Assembly: GCF_022921055.1 (NCBI RefSeq)
Contig: NZ_CP095061.1
Location: forward strand, 4,999,501 to 5,063,500
DNA length: 64,000 nucleotides
Reading direction: 5' to 3'
Source of the DNA: Hymenobacter volaticus
GTDB lineage: Bacteria; Bacteroidota; Bacteroidia; Cytophagales; Hymenobacteraceae
In this document: one piece after another, positions 1 through 9,118 of the stretch
Numbering within the stretch: the stretch's first letter is position 1
Layout of the letters: each line of letters opens with the position of its first letter
The notes under the pieces: generated by a model
What the model was told of the DNA's origin: nothing
Database searches by the model: none
Seen by the model: only the letters and a program-made list of their open reading frames with translations
Translations under genes and position numbers: made by a program

Positions 1-4
1 CCGT

Positions 5-1876
5 TTAGCTTTCGTCTTTTACTACGCCAAGCACGTCGCGGTACTGCATCTGGTAGAGCTGCGCGTAGTAGCCACTCTGGCGCAGGAGTTCCTCATGGCG
101 ACCCGACTCTTTAATTTCACCGCGGTCCATAACGATGATGCGGTCGGCTTTTTGGATAGTGCTTAGCCGGTGGGCAATAACCAACGAGGTACGCCCCTGC
201 ATCAGCTTCTCGATGGCGGACTGAATCAGTTCCTCGGTCTCAGAATCAACCGACGACGTAGCTTCGTCGAGCACGATGATAGCCGGTTGATACACCATGG
301 CCCGCACGAAGCTGATCAACTGCCGCTGCCCCACCGACAAGGTGGCACCGCGCTCCATCACCGGATAGTCGAGGGAACCGGGCAGACGTTCGATAAAGCG
401 GCGGGCACCCACTAGGTCAGCAGCTTCCCAAATTTGTTCGTCGGTAATGTCCTTGCTGCCCAACGTAATATTATCACGGATGGTACCCGCGAATAGAAAC
501 ACGTCTTGCAGCACCACCCCGATGCGGCGGCGCAAGGCGCTTAGGTCATACTCCTGGAGGTCGTGGCCATCGACGCGGATGTGGCCGCGGTTGATGTCGT
601 AAAAGCGGCTGAGCAGGTTGATGATACTGGTTTTGCCGGCACCAGTAGCGCCTACAAAGGCTACCGTTTGGCCGGGCTCCACTTTAAAGCTGATGTCGCG
701 CAGCACCCACTCCTCATCGTTGTAGGCAAACCAGACTTTGTCGAATTCCACTTCGCCGCGCAGCGTGGCCGGAGCCAGCGTGCCGTTGTTGGGAATGTAC
801 TCCTGGCTGTCGAGCAGTTTCAGCAAACGTTCGGTGCTCACAAGGCCTAATTGCAGGGTATTGAACCGGTCGGCAATCTGGCGTATCGGACGGAAGAACA
901 GCGCGTTGTACATGATGAAGGCAATGAGGGCACCCTTGGAAATAGTGCCTTCAATCTGGCCTTGCGCTGCGTACCACACTAGCAACCCCACTCCTACGGC
1001 ACCCAATACCTCGGCCACCGGAAAGTAGATGGAGTAGTAGAGCACCGACCGAATATTGGCGCGGGTGTGCTCTTGGTTTAGGGCCTCGAACTTTCGGTAC
1101 TCGCGCTGCTCGTTGTTGAAGATCTGCACCACGTTCATGCCCGTCAGGTGCTCTTGCACGAAGGCGTTCAGGTTGGCCACAGCCGTGCGCACCTCCTGAA
1201 ACGACTTTTTCACTTTCTCCTTGAACACGTAGGTGCTGAAGAGCAGTGGCGGAATCACCGACAAGCTCACCAAGGTCAAGCGCCAGTCGATGTAGAACAT
1301 GAAGGCCATGATGAACACCAGTTGCAGAATATCGCCGAGCATAGCCGCTAGCCCTTCACTGAACACGTCCGACAAGGTTTCCACGTCGGAAATGTTGCGG
1401 GTCGTGAGCACCCCGATGGGTGTCCGGTCGAAGAACTTAAGGCGCAGATTCAGAATGTGCTTGTACAAATCCACCCGAATGTCGCGCACAATGTATTGCC
1501 CGAGCCAGCCGCCAAAATAAGTTTGCAAATAGCTCACCAGGGCATGGGCCACGAGTAGCACGAGCAACAACGCAAACATCTTGTTCAGGCCGAGCCAGTC
1601 GTTGCTTTCGATAGTCACATCGACCATGCGCTGAATCAGGAACGGGCGCAAGGTGCCAAGCACGGCCGAAGCCAGCGTCAGGAACACCAGTAAGTAGAAG
1701 ATGCGCTGGTAAGGCCGCACATACACCATGAGCCGGCGCAGCACCTGCCAGTCGAAGATGTTGCCGGATTTGGTAGCGGGAGTAGTCGGATCCAAAGTAG
1801 ATGGGATTTGAGAAGCTGTAACCAGCAGCAAAGGCACGAAGTTGCAGACCTTGTGTATTAAACCGTTATACTGCAC
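5..1876 (-). CDS. ABC exporter, fused membrane and ATPase domains (MsbA/MdlB-like)
   Basis: A half-transporter of about 620 residues that should work as a homodimer in the inner membrane and export a lipid or hydrophobic compound using ATP. The N-terminal half carries the six-helix ABC membrane domain. The C-terminal half has Walker A GATGAGKTS (about 409-417), the signature LSVGQ (about 513), Walker B IIVLDEATSS (about 533) and the switch IAHRLST (about 567). The substrate cannot be read from the sequence. The first 27 residues of the longest frame look unlike the family. An in-frame TTG at 1795 (then DPTTPA...) or a start nearby may be the real one. It lies 67 bases downstream of truA on the same strand and may be co-transcribed with it. 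The stop codon is only a few bases from the window edge. Confidence 0.93.
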   Translation of the reverse strand: MQYNGLIHKVCNFVPLLLVTASQIPSTLDPTTPATKSGNIFDWQVLRRLMVYVRPYQRIFYLLVFLTLASAVLGTLRPFLIQRMVDVTIESNDWLGLNKMFALLLVLLVAHALVSYLQTYFGGWLGQYIVRDIRVDLYKHILNLRLKFFDRTPIGVLTTRNISDVETLSDVFSEGLAAMLGDILQLVFIMAFMFYIDWRLTLVSLSVIPPLLFSTYVFKEKVKKSFQEVRTAVANLNAFVQEHLTGMNVVQIFNNEQREYRKFEALNQEHTRANIRSVLYYSIYFPVAEVLGAVGVGLLVWYAAQGQIEGTISKGALIAFIMYNALFFRPIRQIADRFNTLQLGLVSTERLLKLLDSQEYIPNNGTLAPATLRGEVEFDKVWFAYNDEEWVLRDISFKVEPGQTVAFVGATGAGKTSIINLLSRFYDINRGHIRVDGHDLQEYDLSALRRRIGVVLQDVFLFAGTIRDNITLGSKDITDEQIWEAADLVGARRFIERLPGSLDYPVMERGATLSVGQRQLISFVRAMVYQPAIIVLDEATSSVDSETEELIQSAIEKLMQGRTSLVIAHRLSTIQKADRIIVMDRGEIKESGRHEELLRQSGYYAQLYQMQYRDVLGVVKDES

Positions 1877-1943
1877 TTACTGAAGCACGGCCGTTTGGTT
1901 GGCAACTTCGTCAAGTACACTGGTGTCTTTGCGCAGGATGCTC

Positions 1944-2735
1944 TTAGCTTCCCACAAAGTACGGCAAACCGGGTGGCACAAGTTCTGCGGGCACCACATC
2001 GGGCATGTATTCTACGCGGCTTAGGTAGAGCCCCTGTGCTGGAGCGGCCCCGCTGGCGTCTACTCGGCTTTGCGCGTGCAGGATTTGCTTGAACTGCGCG
2101 GGCGAGATTTTGCCGCGGCCCACGGTCAGGAGTGTACCGACCACCAGCCGCACCATACCCCGCACAAACCGGTTGGCCCGAATCCGAAACACCAAGCCAC
2201 CCGGCATCACGTGCCAGCCCGCTTCATACACCACGCACACATAATGGTTTTCGCCGCCCTTCACTTTCGAGAAAGCCGTGAAGTCACGCGAGCCAAGCAG
2301 AAACGCAGCAGCTTCGTTCATAGCCGTTACATCCGGAGCCCGGTCGAGGTAGAGTGCCCGCCCGACGCTGAATGGGTCGGGCACAAGGCGCACGTAGTAC
2401 TCGTAGGTGCGCGCGTCGGCCGAGAAGCGGGCATGCGCTTGGTCGGGCACGGGGTGTACGGCGTAAGCGGCAATATCAGGTGGCAGCGCCCGGTTGATGC
2501 GGTAGAGCGCCGTATCCAGGTCTAGGGTATCCGGCAAGTCGGCCTCGAAGTGCGCTACTTGGTGGCTGGCATGTACGCCCGTATCGGTGCGGCCACTACC
2601 GAGCGAGTACACTGGCTGCCGCAGCACCTGCGACAGGCACCGGTCCAATTCCTGCTGCACCGTAAGGGTGTTGGGTTGCACCTGCCAGCCGTGGTAGCGG
2701 GTACCGTCGTAGGCGAGATGAAGAAAGTAGCGCAT
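1944..2735 (-). CDS. truA: tRNA pseudouridine(38-40) synthase TruA
   Basis: Converts uridines 38-40 of the tRNA anticodon arm to pseudouridine in the cytoplasm. The protein is 263 residues, normal for TruA. It starts MRYFLHLAYDGTRYHGWQ, a typical family N-terminus, and carries the catalytic motif GRTDTGVHA with the nucleophile Asp at about residue 51. The later RANRFVRGMVRLVVGTLL stretch is also typical. The ATG start fits the family alignment exactly. The gene precedes the ABC exporter on the same strand. Confidence 0.97.
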   Translation of the reverse strand: MRYFLHLAYDGTRYHGWQVQPNTLTVQQELDRCLSQVLRQPVYSLGSGRTDTGVHASHQVAHFEADLPDTLDLDTALYRINRALPPDIAAYAVHPVPDQAHARFSADARTYEYYVRLVPDPFSVGRALYLDRAPDVTAMNEAAAFLLGSRDFTAFSKVKGGENHYVCVVYEAGWHVMPGGLVFRIRANRFVRGMVRLVVGTLLTVGRGKISPAQFKQILHAQSRVDASGAAPAQGLYLSRVEYMPDVVPAELVPPGLPYFVGS

Positions 2736-2815
2736 AAAGGAATGGAAATAAAGAGGTGGGGCTTTGCCTATTCGGTTGCTGGCCTCCTAAGTGCAGACTT
2801 CGAACTTTCAGTCCT

Positions 2816-3361
2816 TCACTCCTCCTTGATCTTAGCGTACAGCAGAGAATTCAAGGTTTGACTGTTCTTCACCACACTTTTGCGCATGACGGCTTCCAAC
2901 TCGTATCCTGCTTTTTCCAACACCCGTGCCGAAGCCGGATTGGTCTCGAAAACCACCGCATAGAGGCGGCATACATCGAAGTGCGCAAACACGTAGTCTG
3001 ATACCACCTGCACTCCGGCCGTGGCAATTCCGCGGCCCCAATACGGCTGTCCCAACCAATACCCCACTTCGGCAGACCGGCGGCGCACATCCGTCTTGAA
3101 GTGCACTCCTACACTCCCTACCGCTTTCCCGTCTGCTTCAATAGCTAAGTGCAAGTCGCGTTGCTGATCTGCCATCAGGCAGAGGTAAAATTCAGCGTCT
3201 TGCTTGGTGTACGGGTACGGAAACGTATCGCGCAAATTTTGCGCAACGCGCTGATCGTTAGCATACTCTACTAAGGCTGGCGCATCGGCAAAAGACCACG
3301 GCCGCAACCGCGCCTGCACTTGCGGCAACTCTAAAGTAGGAGCAAGGAGTGGGTCGATCAT
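2816..3361 (-). CDS. GNAT acetyltransferase, RimJ/RimL type
   Basis: A 181-residue acetyl-CoA dependent N-acetyltransferase of the RimJ/RimL subgroup. Visible family marks are the start region LRPWSFADAPALVEYANDQRV, the motif EVGYWLGQPYWGRGIATAGV that binds the acetyl-CoA pyrophosphate, and the C-terminal NPASARVLEKAGYELEAVMRKSV. The acceptor could be a ribosomal protein N-terminus or a small molecule, which the sequence does not decide. It is preceded by a structured intergenic hairpin and followed by truA, 80 bases away. Confidence 0.93.
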   Translation of the reverse strand: MIDPLLAPTLELPQVQARLRPWSFADAPALVEYANDQRVAQNLRDTFPYPYTKQDAEFYLCLMADQQRDLHLAIEADGKAVGSVGVHFKTDVRRRSAEVGYWLGQPYWGRGIATAGVQVVSDYVFAHFDVCRLYAVVFETNPASARVLEKAGYELEAVMRKSVVKNSQTLNSLLYAKIKEE

Positions 3362-3392
3362 AGTTCGGGCGACTGGCCTATAATCTAAAAGC

Positions 3393-3450
3393 CCTCCGAA
3401 ACGGCAAGCTTTCTGTTCGGGTGAGAACAGATTGCTTACTGCTTCGGAGG
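3393..3450 (-). terminator. Long interrupted hairpin after the thiolase gene
   Basis: An outer 8-bp stem (CCTCCGAA at 3393-3400 with TTCGGAGG at 3443-3450) encloses an inner 7-bp stem (TCTGTTC at 3412-3418 with GAACAGA at 3425-3431) and a short GCAA/TTGC pairing. It sits just past the thiolase stop codon on the minus strand. It may end transcription or be a processing structure; there is no strong U-tract. Confidence 0.45.
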
Positions 3451-3459
3451 ACTTCTAGG

Positions 3460-4662
3460 TTATATCTTCTCGTAAATAGCGGCGGCACCTTGGCCTACTC
3501 CTACGCACATCGTCACGAGGCCGTAGCGCACATCTTGGCGACGCTGCATTTCGTGTAGCAGGGTGGCCGTGAGGCGGGAACCGCTCGTCCCGAGTGGGTG
3601 ACCAATGGCAATAGCACCCCCGTTCACGTTTACAATATCAGGGTTCAGTTCCAAGTCGCGGATGCAAGCAATGCTTTGCGCCGCAAATGCCTCGTTCAAC
3701 TCAATCAACCCAATGTCGCTCAACGACAGGCCGGCTCGCTGCAACACCTTGCGCGTCGCGGGCACTGGCCCGAGGCCCATATAAGCCGGATCGACACCTG
3801 CCACAGCTGAGGCTACCACTCGTGCCATCGGCTTCAGGTTGTAGCGCTTCACAGCTTCCTCGCTAACTACCATTACGGCGGCGGCACCGTCGTTGATACC
3901 AGCCGAGTTACCAGCCGTTACGGTCCCATCAACGGGCTGGAAAGCTGGCTTCAACGAGCCAAGCTTTTCTAGGGTACTCAAGCGCGGTGGCTCGTCGGTG
4001 TCAAACAAAGCGGCATCACCTTTTGGAATAGCTACGAATACCGGCACTATTTCCTTGCGGAAACGGCCCTTCTCGGCTGCCCGGTGGTAACGGCGCTGCG
4101 ACTCGAAGGCAAACTCGTCTTGCTGTAGGCGCGTGATGCCGTACTTGCGCGCTACGTTTTCGGCGGTTTCCCCCATAGCATAGGGGTGGTGCATCTTGCT
4201 CAGCTTGGGGTTAGTAAAGCGCCAGCCTAGCGTGGTATCGTGGGCCGTTAGCTCCCGCCCGAAAGCCGTTTCCGACTTCGCCATCACGAAGGGCGCCCGG
4301 GTCATGCTTTCGGAGCCGCCAGCTAGGTACACGTCGCCTTCTCCCGCCATGATAGCGCGCGAGGCATCCATGATGCTTTGTAGGCCGGAAGCGCATAGGC
4401 GGTTTACCGTTACGCCGGGTACCGTGACGGGCAAACCAGCGAGCAATGCAGCCATGCGGGCTACGTTGCGGTTGTCTTCGCCGGCCTGGTTGGCGGCGCC
4501 CATTATTACGTCTTCAATGGCCGCTTTATCCACACTTGGATTGCGGCGCAGCAACTCGCGCAGAACGTGCGCGGCCAAATCATCGGGGCGGACGCTGCTC
4601 AGCGCACCCCCAAATTTGCCGATCGGGGTACGGACGGCGTCAACTATATAAGCAGTGGGCAT
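3460..4662 (-). CDS. Thiolase (acetyl-CoA C-acyltransferase), 3-oxoadipyl-CoA thiolase-like
   Basis: A 400-residue thiolase II family enzyme that cleaves a 3-oxoacyl-CoA with CoA, or condenses two acetyl-CoA. The acylated cysteine lies in NRLCASGLQ (C90), the catalytic His in GHPLGTSG (about H355) and the second Cys in MCVGVGQG (about C386). The N-terminus AYIVDAVRTPIGKFGGALS and overall spacing resemble PcaF/PaaJ-type 3-oxoadipyl-CoA thiolases, but no aromatic degradation genes lie nearby, so a general fatty acid or acetoacetyl-CoA role is equally possible. It is divergent from the DUF4293 gene, with 89 bases between the two starts. Confidence 0.93.
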   Translation of the reverse strand: MPTAYIVDAVRTPIGKFGGALSSVRPDDLAAHVLRELLRRNPSVDKAAIEDVIMGAANQAGEDNRNVARMAALLAGLPVTVPGVTVNRLCASGLQSIMDASRAIMAGEGDVYLAGGSESMTRAPFVMAKSETAFGRELTAHDTTLGWRFTNPKLSKMHHPYAMGETAENVARKYGITRLQQDEFAFESQRRYHRAAEKGRFRKEIVPVFVAIPKGDAALFDTDEPPRLSTLEKLGSLKPAFQPVDGTVTAGNSAGINDGAAAVMVVSEEAVKRYNLKPMARVVASAVAGVDPAYMGLGPVPATRKVLQRAGLSLSDIGLIELNEAFAAQSIACIRDLELNPDIVNVNGGAIAIGHPLGTSGSRLTATLLHEMQRRQDVRYGLVTMCVGVGQGAAAIYEKI

Positions 4663-4751
4663 TGTCTATTTGAATGCAGTTATTCCAGTCGTTGTTGGCT
4701 ACTTTTGCCGGCCTACCCGCACAGGGTGGCTTAAACAGTCAAAACACAAAG

Positions 4752-5228
4752 ATGATACAAAGAATCCAAAGCGTATTCCTGCTGCTGTTGGCGCTCTGCA
4801 TGATTGCCGTACTTTTTCTTCCTCTCTGGCACAAAGCCGACCCCAATACTGGGCAAGAGTTGGTACTAACGGCTACCAGCTTCGCTTACAACAAACCGGG
4901 CGCAGGCTTGGCTCCACCCGCAAACGTATGGCTTATTGCCGTGTTTGCAGTGGTTTCCGCAGCAGTGGCGTTATTCGAAATTTTCCAATTCCGCAACCGC
5001 TTCCTGCAACTCAAGCTAGGCATGCTGAATCTGCTGCTTATTCTGTGCACGATAGGCGCGGGATTTTATTTCTCGAACCTAGGCGAGCAAATGCTGAATA
5101 TCAAGATGCTCGGCACTTACCAGGCAGGCTTCTACCTTCCTACTTTGGCTTTGATGCTGAACCTGCTAGCCAACCGCTTCATCCGCCGCGACGAACAACT
5201 AGTACGCAGCATGGACCGTTTGCGGTAA
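4752..5228 (+). CDS. DUF4293 family membrane protein
   Basis: A 158-residue integral membrane protein with four predicted membrane segments (around residues 4-24, 52-72, 80-102 and 113-135). The N-terminus MIQRIQSVFLLLLALCMIA is the hallmark of the Bacteroidota family DUF4293, which fixes the start at 4752. An upstream in-frame ATG at 4674 would add 26 atypical residues and overlap the promoter region. The function of this family is unknown to me. A bidirectional terminator follows directly. Confidence 0.88.
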   Translation: MIQRIQSVFLLLLALCMIAVLFLPLWHKADPNTGQELVLTATSFAYNKPGAGLAPPANVWLIAVFAVVSAAVALFEIFQFRNRFLQLKLGMLNLLLILCTIGAGFYFSNLGEQMLNIKMLGTYQAGFYLPTLALMLNLLANRFIRRDEQLVRSMDRLR

Positions 5229-5260
5229 GAGGCTGTTCCACCATCTCCTTAACACACAAA

Positions 5261-5292
5261 AAAGGCTTCCGTTCGCACGGAAGCCTTTTTTA
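5261..5292. terminator. Bidirectional rho-independent terminator
   Basis: A perfect 12-bp stem (AAAGGCTTCCGT at 5261-5272 with its complement at 5277-5288) with a TCGC loop and T-runs on both strands, between the convergent DUF4293 and DUF4476 genes. Confidence 0.93.
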
Positions 5293-5311
5293 TTGCGGTT
5301 GGCTCACAAGA

Positions 5312-6188
5312 TTAATACCGCTGCTGTTGCTGAGTTAAGTATTCTTGCAGCTTGCTCGCCGAGCCCGAGAACGTAAAGGCATCGTTGAGACGGTACAGGT
5401 TCTGGCGGTCCGTCACGCGGCTTGACCCGTATTTGGCTAGCTCCAGTTTAGAGTCTTCGAAGCTTAGCTCCTTCATCAGCCGAGCTAGGTCCTCGGCCCG
5501 GATAGAACTTTCGCTGAGGGCCTGTTGAGCTATCGGCATCCGGTCTTTGTCGAACGACTGCCGGTGCAAGGCATTCACCAAGCCATCAACATCTTGCGGG
5601 CTCATCGTACGGTTGTAGCTCGCGCTGCTGCCCCATAACCGCCGCCGTTGTTGCCGTTGGGGTAGCTACCGTTGCCATTGCCGCCATTATTGTAGTTCCC
5701 GTTGTTATATCCGCCGTTGCCAGGGTTTACAGGGGCCGGTTGTCGTAGTCGTCTTGATCGTATTCATCGTTCTGGTTTTGGTAACCGCCTTGGTTGCCAC
5801 GAGGCCCGTTGCCGGGGTAGCCTCCGTAGCCCGGGCCATAGCCGCCGCGCATAGGCACTGCCGCCACTTTGCGCAGCTCAGGGGCAAAGCCTGGACGGGT
5901 TAGCAGCACGTAACTGGTTTCCAAGCCGGGGTCAAGGAAGACGCGGGTGCGGTAGTTTATCGAGCGGCCATAGCCGACCGGAATAGCAAATTCAGCCCAA
6001 TGCACGCCAGGCGCAATCCGGTTGATGTGCACTTGGCGGGCACCACCCTGGGTCAGGGCACGGCCATCAAAGCGCAGGTTGAAAGGGACGCCGCGCTCGG
6101 AGGTGAAATTCACATTGGCCGGAGCGGCTTGAAGTTGCGCCGCAGCTAGCAGAACTAGGCTAAGGCAAAAAAGTAACGCCTTTTTCAT
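5312..6188 (-). CDS. Secreted DUF4476 family protein (reading frame broken twice)
   Basis: One gene split over three frames. The N-terminal part has a signal peptide (MKKALLFCLSLVLLAAAQLQA) and a beta-rich domain up to a Gly/Asn/Gln-rich linker. The C-terminal part, starting MSPQDVDGLVNALHRQSF, is a DUF4476 helical domain of about 95 residues. The frames join if one base is added to the four-base G/C run at 5732-5735 and one to the run at 5631-5634 (plus-strand coordinates). The linker then reads PVNPGNGGYNNGNYNNGG and continues into GSSASYNRTMSPQD. Start at 6188 because the signal peptide begins there. Function is unknown; the domain occurs in surface or periplasmic proteins of Bacteroidota. 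Both breaks look like sequencing errors. Confidence 0.82.
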
Positions 6189-6341
6189 GGCAGTAGTACG
6201 TTGCACGAAAGCAGTCCATTTGCCCTCGCACTTACCGTAAATTCAAGGATTGTGCCACTTCCTAAAATCGGCTTTTACTAGCTTCCTGCTGCTGTTTCCG
6301 GGCAATATCGAACGCGCAGAAAGTGTGCTCCTAATGCAAAC

Positions 6342-6376
6342 AAAAGCCCCCGCATCTGGTGGATGCGGGGGCTTTT
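6342..6376 (-). terminator. Rho-independent terminator of the PorE-like gene
   Basis: A perfect 15-bp stem (AAAAGCCCCCGCATC at 6342-6356 with 6362-6376) and a 5-base loop, just past the stop codon at 6397. It keeps five-base C and G runs intact, so not every such run in this window is shortened. Confidence 0.9.
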
Positions 6377-6396
6377 TAGAATGTGCTCGTCGTTAT

Positions 6397-8324
6397 CTAA
6401 TCGGCAATCTTGGTCACCTTAAACTCTGTACGACGGTTGCGCTGAAAGTCCTCTTCAGTTTTGGCATTCTTAAGCACAGGCTGCGTTTCGCCGTAGCCCT
6501 TGGCCGTGATGCGACTCTTGTCGATGCCCTTGGAGATAATGTAGTCTACGGCCGACTGTGCCCGCTTCTGCGAAAGAGTCTGGTTGTAGGCGTCCTTACC
6601 GCGTGAGTCAGTATGGGAGCTTAGCTCGATGGTGATTTTGGGGTTGTCATTCAGTGTTGATACTAGCTTATCGAGCTCAACGGCGGCATCCGGCCGGATG
6701 TCGGCTTTATCGTAGTCGTAGAAGATGTTATCGACGACAATGGCCTTGTTCTTCACGATCTTGGTCAACGTTAGCGTTACGGGCACGGCAATTTCATTTA
6801 TTGGGTCCCTTAGCTGATCTTGTGCTGGCTTGCGGCCAATGGTGCTGACCGAATTACGCGCTGCGAAATAACCTGGCCGATCAGCAATCAACGAATAACT
6901 AGCCGCTGCCGAATCGAGCTTCATCGTGAATTTGCCGTTGGGGTCGGTGGTTACTTCTTGCAGCTTCTGGCCGTTCTTACCGAATAGCGTCACGGCTTCG
7001 CTGCTTACGGGCAAGGTCTCGCCAGTTTTATCGTTGCGCTCTACCAGTGTACCGTCCACAATGAACGTAACGAGCTTGAGCGGCTTCTTGCGGAACATGT
7101 ACAGATCGTCAGAGCCTTTGCCACCGGCCCGGTTCGACGAGAACACGCCGATGTCCTTGCCCGTGAAATAAGGAGCAAAATCGTCGCCGGAGCTATTCAC
7201 CGGCGCCCCTAGGTTAACAACTTTGCCTTTGTCGACCATGAAGATATCGAGCTTGCCGAGGCCGGGCTGTCCATCCGAGGAGAAGTACAGCGTGTTGTCG
7301 GGAGCTACGGCCGGGAAGTTGTCGTTGCCGGGCGTATTTATTTGGTCGCCAAGGTTTTCGGCGGGTGAAAAGCGGCCGTTCGGTCCGAGCGTTGCTTTGT
7401 AGATATCGTTGCCCCCCAAGCCACCGCGGCGGCTAGACGTGAAGTACAGCGTTTGGCCGTCGGGCGCGAAAGCTGGGGCAAAGTCGTCGGTGGTGCGGTC
7501 GTTGATGTTGGCGAGCACTGGCTCCGACCAAACGCCGTTTTTGAAGTACGAAATCCACAGGTCTACGCTAAGTAACCCTTTCTTCGAGCCGTCATTAGAA
7601 CGTGCAAACACCATCACCTTACCGTCGGGGTGTAGGTGGCGCTGGCTTCGTGCTTGTTTTCGGTGTTGAAGATTGGATCCAGCTTACGCACCGTGCCGCC
7701 GGTCATTTTATCGGCATCGTCGAACTTGACAGCGTACAGGTCGTTGAAGTTCTCGCCGTTGCCGAGGTACTTCTTGCCTTCCCGACCAGAGGCGAAGACC
7801 AGTTCTTTGGTGTCGGGAATGAGGGTGGAGCCAAACTCAGCCGCAGGCGTGTTTACCTGGTCGAGCGCCATTACCTCGTTGTTGGTTTGCATGGCCACGA
7901 TGGTGTTTGCCATCTTGGCGTTCCTTGATTCTATTTCGGCAAGTGGGGCCAGTTTCCGACCGGAACTATTCTGTCCATAGGCATCAAACTGCGCCACTGC
8001 TTCATCGAACTTCCCATTGGCTTTCAGGGCCTGCCCATAATAAAACACAACATCAGGAGCCTTCACCTTCCCATCAATGGCCGCTTTATAGAAACTCTCG
8101 GCTTGCTCGACGCGGTTGGAAAGACGATAGGCCTCCCCGATCCGGTAGTTGCTGAGCGGTGCGTTTTTGCCACGTGCTACATCCGCCTTGTAGAGCTGTA
8201 TTGCGGTTTCGTACTCGCCGCGGGCAAAGCGCTTATCGGCCTTGCTCAGGCTGTCGGTAGTTGCGCAACCACTCAGCAGAACGGCGGAGCCGGCGGTAGC
8301 GCAAACTAGTAGAAATTTCCTCAT
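6397..8324 (-). CDS. PorE-like lipoprotein: TPR, beta-propeller, CRD and OmpA domains (one frameshift)
   Basis: The domain order matches PorE, a peptidoglycan-anchored component of the type IX secretion system: a lipoprotein signal (MRKFLLVCATAGSAVLLSGC), TPR repeats (about residues 25-140), a WD40/PD40-type propeller (GRRGGLGGNDIYKA and similar blades), a carboxypeptidase-regulatory-like domain, and a C-terminal OmpA peptidoglycan-binding domain (SSHTDSRGKDAYNQTLSQKRA, GYGETQP). The frame breaks at the four-base run 7627-7630; adding one C on the coding strand joins ASATYTP to DGKVMVFARSNDG. Start at 8324 because the lipoprotein signal begins there. No other secretion gene is adjacent, so the assignment rests on architecture; other OmpA/PD40 lipoproteins share it. 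Confidence 0.85.
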
Positions 8325-8435
8325 TGGGGATGAAGGATGGAGGTGAAAACGAGCCATGATAACCAGAGGCTTCGTAAGCCTAATAATACTACGTTTAAAA
8401 GGGATAATAGTCGTAAAGCAAACTTTTTCCCTGGC

Positions 8436-8921
8436 TTAGTTAAAGTACCGAAAAAGCCACGTTTGGTTGGCCGCTGCCGGGAAAGATGTCTGCAATTCCG
8501 CCTTGCTCGCCACAGTAGCGTCAAAGTATGGCGTGCTCGACACCAAGCGGCCATCCGCTACGGCAGCCTTTAACTCTCGCCGGTCGAGCAACTGCACTTG
8601 CCCATTCACCAAAAAAGCCATTCGCGATTTTTCCAGCAACGACACGCCGAGGGCATCTTCCACACCGCGCACAAACCGGACGGAGGCGTCGATGGAGCAA
8701 CCACTAGCGTCGGCCACGGCTTCATCGAGCCCGATGATGAGAAACTGTTGATGGAAAATCTCGGCTGAAGCCTGCAAGTTGCGGCCGTGGCTGGTCCATT
8801 CGTCGGCGAAGCGGTGTAGCGCAGGCTGCACTGCTGCCACCTCGGCCGTTGTCAGAGGCCGGTCGGCTTGGTAGATCCAGATGCGGGCCGAATCGGGTAA
8901 AAGGCTGAAAGGAACGTACAT
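8436..8921 (-). CDS. Conserved Bacteroidota protein of unknown function
   Basis: A 161-residue soluble protein without signal peptide or membrane segment. It starts MYVPFSLLPDSARIWIYQADRP and contains FADEWTSHG and ASGCSIDASVRFVRGVE. I recall this pattern from a widespread Bacteroidota family that databases often mislabel as an ABC transporter ATPase. There is no Walker motif here, so that label is not supported. It lies upstream of the PorE-like gene on the same strand, about 110 bases away. Confidence 0.8.
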   Translation of the reverse strand: MYVPFSLLPDSARIWIYQADRPLTTAEVAAVQPALHRFADEWTSHGRNLQASAEIFHQQFLIIGLDEAVADASGCSIDASVRFVRGVEDALGVSLLEKSRMAFLVNGQVQLLDRRELKAAVADGRLVSSTPYFDATVASKAELQTSFPAAANQTWLFRYFN

Positions 8922-8998
8922 GGGAGAAGGTCGATGTCAGGTGGTCTGACGTTCATAGTAAACGACAAACTTTACTGATTTATTTTCTATAAAAGAAC

Positions 8999-9026
8999 AA
9001 CCCCGCCGGTAAGTTCCAGCGGGGTT
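8999..9026 (-). terminator. Hairpin after the iron-sulfur gene pair
   Basis: An 8-bp stem AACCCCGC (8999-9006) with GCGGGGTT (9019-9026), followed on the minus strand by a U-rich stretch. It lies about 90 bases past the stop of the 9119-10021 gene. Confidence 0.6.
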
Positions 9027-9118
9027 GCTTGATTTTAATCTATCGGAAAGTAGCGTCGCGTAGTGCTGAACAGTCAATCGTTAACCGGCATTGGCTGTCG
9101 AAGCATGAGCTAAATTAC

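Noticed and set aside
2070..2525. Long plus-strand frame opposite truA, and similar long antisense frames elsewhere (for example 60876-62258 opposite nrdA)
   Set aside because: Mirror frames of GC-rich coding sequence; the opposite strand encodes clear known proteins.
8436..8921. 'ABC transporter ATPase' label recalled for this family
   Set aside because: No Walker A, Walker B or signature motif is present.
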